This document shows, one piece after another, positions 6,043 through 7,599 of a stretch of DNA of 7,599 nt. The stretch spans positions 1 through 7,599 of the forward strand of contig CAYMHR010000050.1 of assembly GCA_964390295.1 (NCBI GenBank), written 5' to 3'. Under the pieces are notes generated by a model. That model worked only from the letters and a program-made list of their open reading frames with translations, was not told the origin of the DNA and did not search any database. The translations under genes were made by a program, and so were the position numbers. This stretch comes from RGIG3009 sp964390295 (GTDB lineage: Bacteria > Bacillota > Clostridia > Oscillospirales > Acutalibacteraceae). Within the stretch, counting starts at the first letter, position 1. Every line of letters starts with the position of its first letter.

Positions 6043-7125
6043 ATGACCAAACGGGAAAAGCTGGCGGCGTTTTTGAAACGAAAGGATATTGAATTTTCGT
6101 GGAAACGCTATTTTATCGATGCGTTGGGTGCGATGGCGCAGGGGTTGTTTTGCTCTCTGCTGATCGGTACGATCATCAGCACGCTGGGCAAGCAGTGTAA
6201 CGTTCCGGTATTGACCGAGATCGGCGGCTATGCCTCGGCCGTGTCCGGACCGGCCATGGCGGTGGCAATCGGCTATGCGCTGAAGTGCCCGCCGATGGTG
6301 TTGTTTTCTCTCGCCGCCGTCGGTTATTCCGCCAACGTTTTGGGTGGTGCCGGTGGTCCGCTGGCGGTACTGGTCATGGCCATCGTTGCCGCTGAATGTG
6401 GAAAGCTGGTTAGCAAGGAAACCAAGATCGATATTTTGGTAACACCGGCTGTGACGATTTTTGTCGGCGTGGCGCTGGCTACCTTGATTGCTCCGCCAAT
6501 CGGCAAAGCCGCTTCGGCATTCGGTACGCTGATTATGGATGCTACGGCACTGCAGCCCTTCTTGATGGGAATCGTCGTGTCGGTATTGGTGGGTATTGCG
6601 CTGACGTTGCCGATTTCCAGCGCGGCGATCTGTGCCAGCTTGGGCTTGACCGGCTTGGCCGGTGGTGCCGCCGTTGCCGGTTGTTGTGCTCAAATGGTTG
6701 GTTTTGCCGTGATGAGCTTCCGCGAAAACCGTTGGGGCGGATTGGTTTCTCAAGGCTTGGGAACCAGTATGTTGCAAATGGGCAACATCGTTCGCAATCC
6801 GCGCATTTGGATTCCGCCCACGCTGGCATCGGCCATTACCGGCCCGATTGCCACCTGCATATTCGGCTTGCAAATGAACGGCGCGGCGGTAAACTCCGGC
6901 ATGGGAACCTGCGGCTTGTGCGGCCCGATCGGAGTTTGGACCGGTTGGGTAGCTCCTTCGGCGGAAGCACTGGAGGCCGGTGCGGTTGCCATCACGCCGA
7001 CCGCTACCGACTGGATCGGCTTGGTGCTGATTTGCGCCGTGCTTCCGGCCATCCTGACGTGGATTTTCGGTTGGTTGCTTCGCAAAATCGGATGGATTCG
7101 GGAAGGCGACTTGAAGCTTGCCTGA
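6043..7125 (+). CDS. PTS EIIC-like integral membrane protein (PTS_EIIC_2 family)
   Basis: The 360-residue product is a polytopic membrane protein with a basic N-terminal segment (MTKREKLAAFLKRKD) and about eight to ten hydrophobic segments from residue 28 to 346. It resembles the EIIC-type family PF13303: the early YFIDALGAMAQGLF block (23-36), the GPAMAVAIGYALK block (69-81), the long glycine/alanine-rich middle, and the late QMNGAAVNSGMGTCGLCGPIG block (277-297) are characteristic. No EIIA or EIIB domain, phosphorylatable His/Cys domain or partner gene is in the window, so it cannot by itself be a complete sugar phosphotransferase system. Members of this family have poorly defined substrates. 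It lies 34 nt after proC and just before a terminator, so it is probably the last gene of the operon. Any role in proline or osmolyte movement would be a guess from location. Confidence 0.85.
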   Translation: MTKREKLAAFLKRKDIEFSWKRYFIDALGAMAQGLFCSLLIGTIISTLGKQCNVPVLTEIGGYASAVSGPAMAVAIGYALKCPPMVLFSLAAVGYSANVLGGAGGPLAVLVMAIVAAECGKLVSKETKIDILVTPAVTIFVGVALATLIAPPIGKAASAFGTLIMDATALQPFLMGIVVSVLVGIALTLPISSAAICASLGLTGLAGGAAVAGCCAQMVGFAVMSFRENRWGGLVSQGLGTSMLQMGNIVRNPRIWIPPTLASAITGPIATCIFGLQMNGAAVNSGMGTCGLCGPIGVWTGWVAPSAEALEAGAVAITPTATDWIGLVLICAVLPAILTWIFGWLLRKIGWIREGDLKLA

Positions 7126-7134
7126 GCATACGTG

Positions 7135-7173
7135 AAAAAAGCGGTCGAACGACAAAACGTTCGCCGCTTTTTT
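7135..7173 (+). terminator. Rho-independent terminator, probably bidirectional
   Basis: GCGG (7141-7144) plus CGAACG (7146-7151), with one bulged T at 7145, pairs with CGTTCG (7158-7163) plus CCGC (7164-7167) around the 6-nt loop ACAAAA. Six A before and six T after extend the stem and supply a U-tract on either strand. It sits 9 nt after the EIIC-like stop and closes the proline operon. Confidence 0.93.
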
Positions 7174-7208
7174 GTATATTTCATTTGCCCGGCGGTACAC
7201 TAACCGTT

Positions 7209-7213
7209 GGGAG
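7209..7213 (+). promoter_or_regulatory. Shine-Dalgarno that sets the spoVAC-like start (GGGAG)
   Basis: GGGAG is 8 nt before GTG 7222. In-frame TTG 7207 and GTG 7213 would overlap this site, so GTG 7222 is preferred. Confidence 0.65.
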
Positions 7214-7221
7214 TGATAGGC

Positions 7222-7587
7222 GTGAAAATCACCAAGCAAGAATACCAGTCGATCGCCGGTAAACGGGCGCAGAAGTCGCCACTGCTCAAGGATTGCCTTT
7301 GTGCGTTTTTGGTAGGCGGCGTGCTGTGTGCGCTGGGAGAGCTTGTGATTTTACTGGGGCAAGCCCTCGGCATGGCAGAACAGGAGTCGCGGTTGCTCGG
7401 TTCGCTTTCCTTGATATTTCTCAGCGTTTTGTTGACCGGCTTCAACGTGTACGACAACATTGCCAAGCACGCCGGTGCCGGAACGCTGGTTCCGATTACC
7501 GGCTTTGCCAACGCCATGGCATCCCCGGCGATGGAATTTAAGAGTGATGAGCGTGATATAATAGGACTCAGTCGGAAAGCCACATAA
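7222..7587 (+). CDS. spoVAC: SpoVAC-like stage V sporulation protein, C-terminally truncated
   Basis: SpoVA proteins form the inner-membrane channel that moves calcium-dipicolinate into the forespore and out during germination; SpoVAC is a membrane subunit made in the forespore. The product has 121 residues from GTG 7222. It resembles SpoVAC through the first membrane segment with CAFLVGGVLCALGE (27-40) and the hallmark run LLTGFNVYDNIAKHAGAG (70-87) then PITGFANAMASPAMEFKS (91-108). The homologue in B. subtilis is about 150 residues and continues after the EYKS motif with a conserved glycine-rich segment and a final membrane helix. Here the frame departs after EFKS into a short charged tail (DERDIIGLSRKAT) and stops, and no other frame restores the family sequence. 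Either the gene is broken, the junction is a rearrangement, or this is a divergent short form. spoVAD and spoVAE would normally follow but lie beyond the window. Confidence 0.8.
   Translation: MKITKQEYQSIAGKRAQKSPLLKDCLCAFLVGGVLCALGELVILLGQALGMAEQESRLLGSLSLIFLSVLLTGFNVYDNIAKHAGAGTLVPITGFANAMASPAMEFKSDERDIIGLSRKAT
7554..7562 (+). promoter_or_regulatory. Consensus extended -10 element inside the spoVAC-like tail
   Basis: TGA followed directly by TATAAT is a perfect extended -10 (TGN-TATAAT). No good -35 lies 16-18 nt upstream, which extended -10 promoters can tolerate. Transcription would start near 7569 and read out of the right edge. It falls exactly where the protein stops resembling SpoVAC, which may mean this sequence was once upstream of another gene. 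It could also be chance. Confidence 0.35.
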
Positions 7588-7599
7588 CAATTTCGGGTG

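Noticed and set aside
5328..6050. 240-codon minus-strand open frame opposite proC
   Set aside because: It has Arg/His/Gln-rich shadow composition, while proC on the plus strand has all its family motifs.
7174..7202. Possible forespore sigma-G/F-type promoter (GTATA, 17 nt, TACACTA) for spoVAC
   Set aside because: The -10 has two mismatches and the predicted start would almost touch the Shine-Dalgarno at 7209, so the geometry is doubtful.
6016..7239. 407-codon minus-strand open frame opposite the EIIC-like gene
   Set aside because: It spans the EIIC-like gene and the terminator, has a low-complexity Gln/Arg/Asn-rich composition and no family resemblance; it is a shadow of the real frame.
1..7599. 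Search for CRISPR, IS ends, tRNA, phage or toxin-antitoxin signatures
   Set aside because: No regularly spaced repeats, terminal inverted repeats, transposase motifs, cloverleaf sequences or paired small toxin/antitoxin frames were found by reading.

Overview
The window reads as a chromosomal segment from a spore-forming Firmicute, most likely a Clostridia member of the Ruminococcaceae/Oscillospiraceae type. Three things suggest this: RpoB has a typical Firmicutes N-terminus, a SpoVAC-like spore protein gene lies at the right end, and GC content is moderate with Shine-Dalgarno-led, tightly packed genes. No plasmid, phage, IS, CRISPR, tRNA or rRNA signature was seen. The taxonomic call is inference from protein resemblance.

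Layout. Positions 1-1636 (minus strand) hold the first 545 codons of rpoB, including the rifampicin-binding region, cut by the left window edge. Positions 1637-1970 are a divergent intergenic region. It has a strong sigma-A-type promoter for rpoB (TTGACA, 17 nt, TATTAT) and one or more candidate promoters in the opposite direction. From 1971 to 7125 (plus strand) five genes lie in tight succession: a membrane-anchored class A beta-lactamase-fold serine hydrolase, proB (short form without the PUA domain), proA, proC, and a PTS EIIC-like membrane protein. Intergenic gaps are 16 nt, a 4-nt overlap, 12 nt and 34 nt. An A-tract/T-tract terminator at 7135-7173 closes the operon. Beyond it, 7222-7587 encodes a SpoVAC-like protein whose conserved C-terminal segment is missing.

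How the genes work together. ProB (glutamate 5-kinase), ProA (gamma-glutamyl phosphate reductase) and ProC (pyrroline-5-carboxylate reductase) form the complete glutamate-to-proline pathway, and the key motifs of each are intact. The flanking serine hydrolase and EIIC-like protein share the apparent transcript. They have no known role in proline synthesis, so any link (osmotic adaptation, cell envelope, compatible-solute handling) is speculation.

Most of the window is well-understood housekeeping DNA. The points most worth a second look are the truncated spoVAC with a consensus extended -10 at the break, the serine hydrolase without a recognisable Glu166 motif, the EIIC-like gene at the end of a proline operon, and the overlapping divergent promoter region upstream of rpoB.
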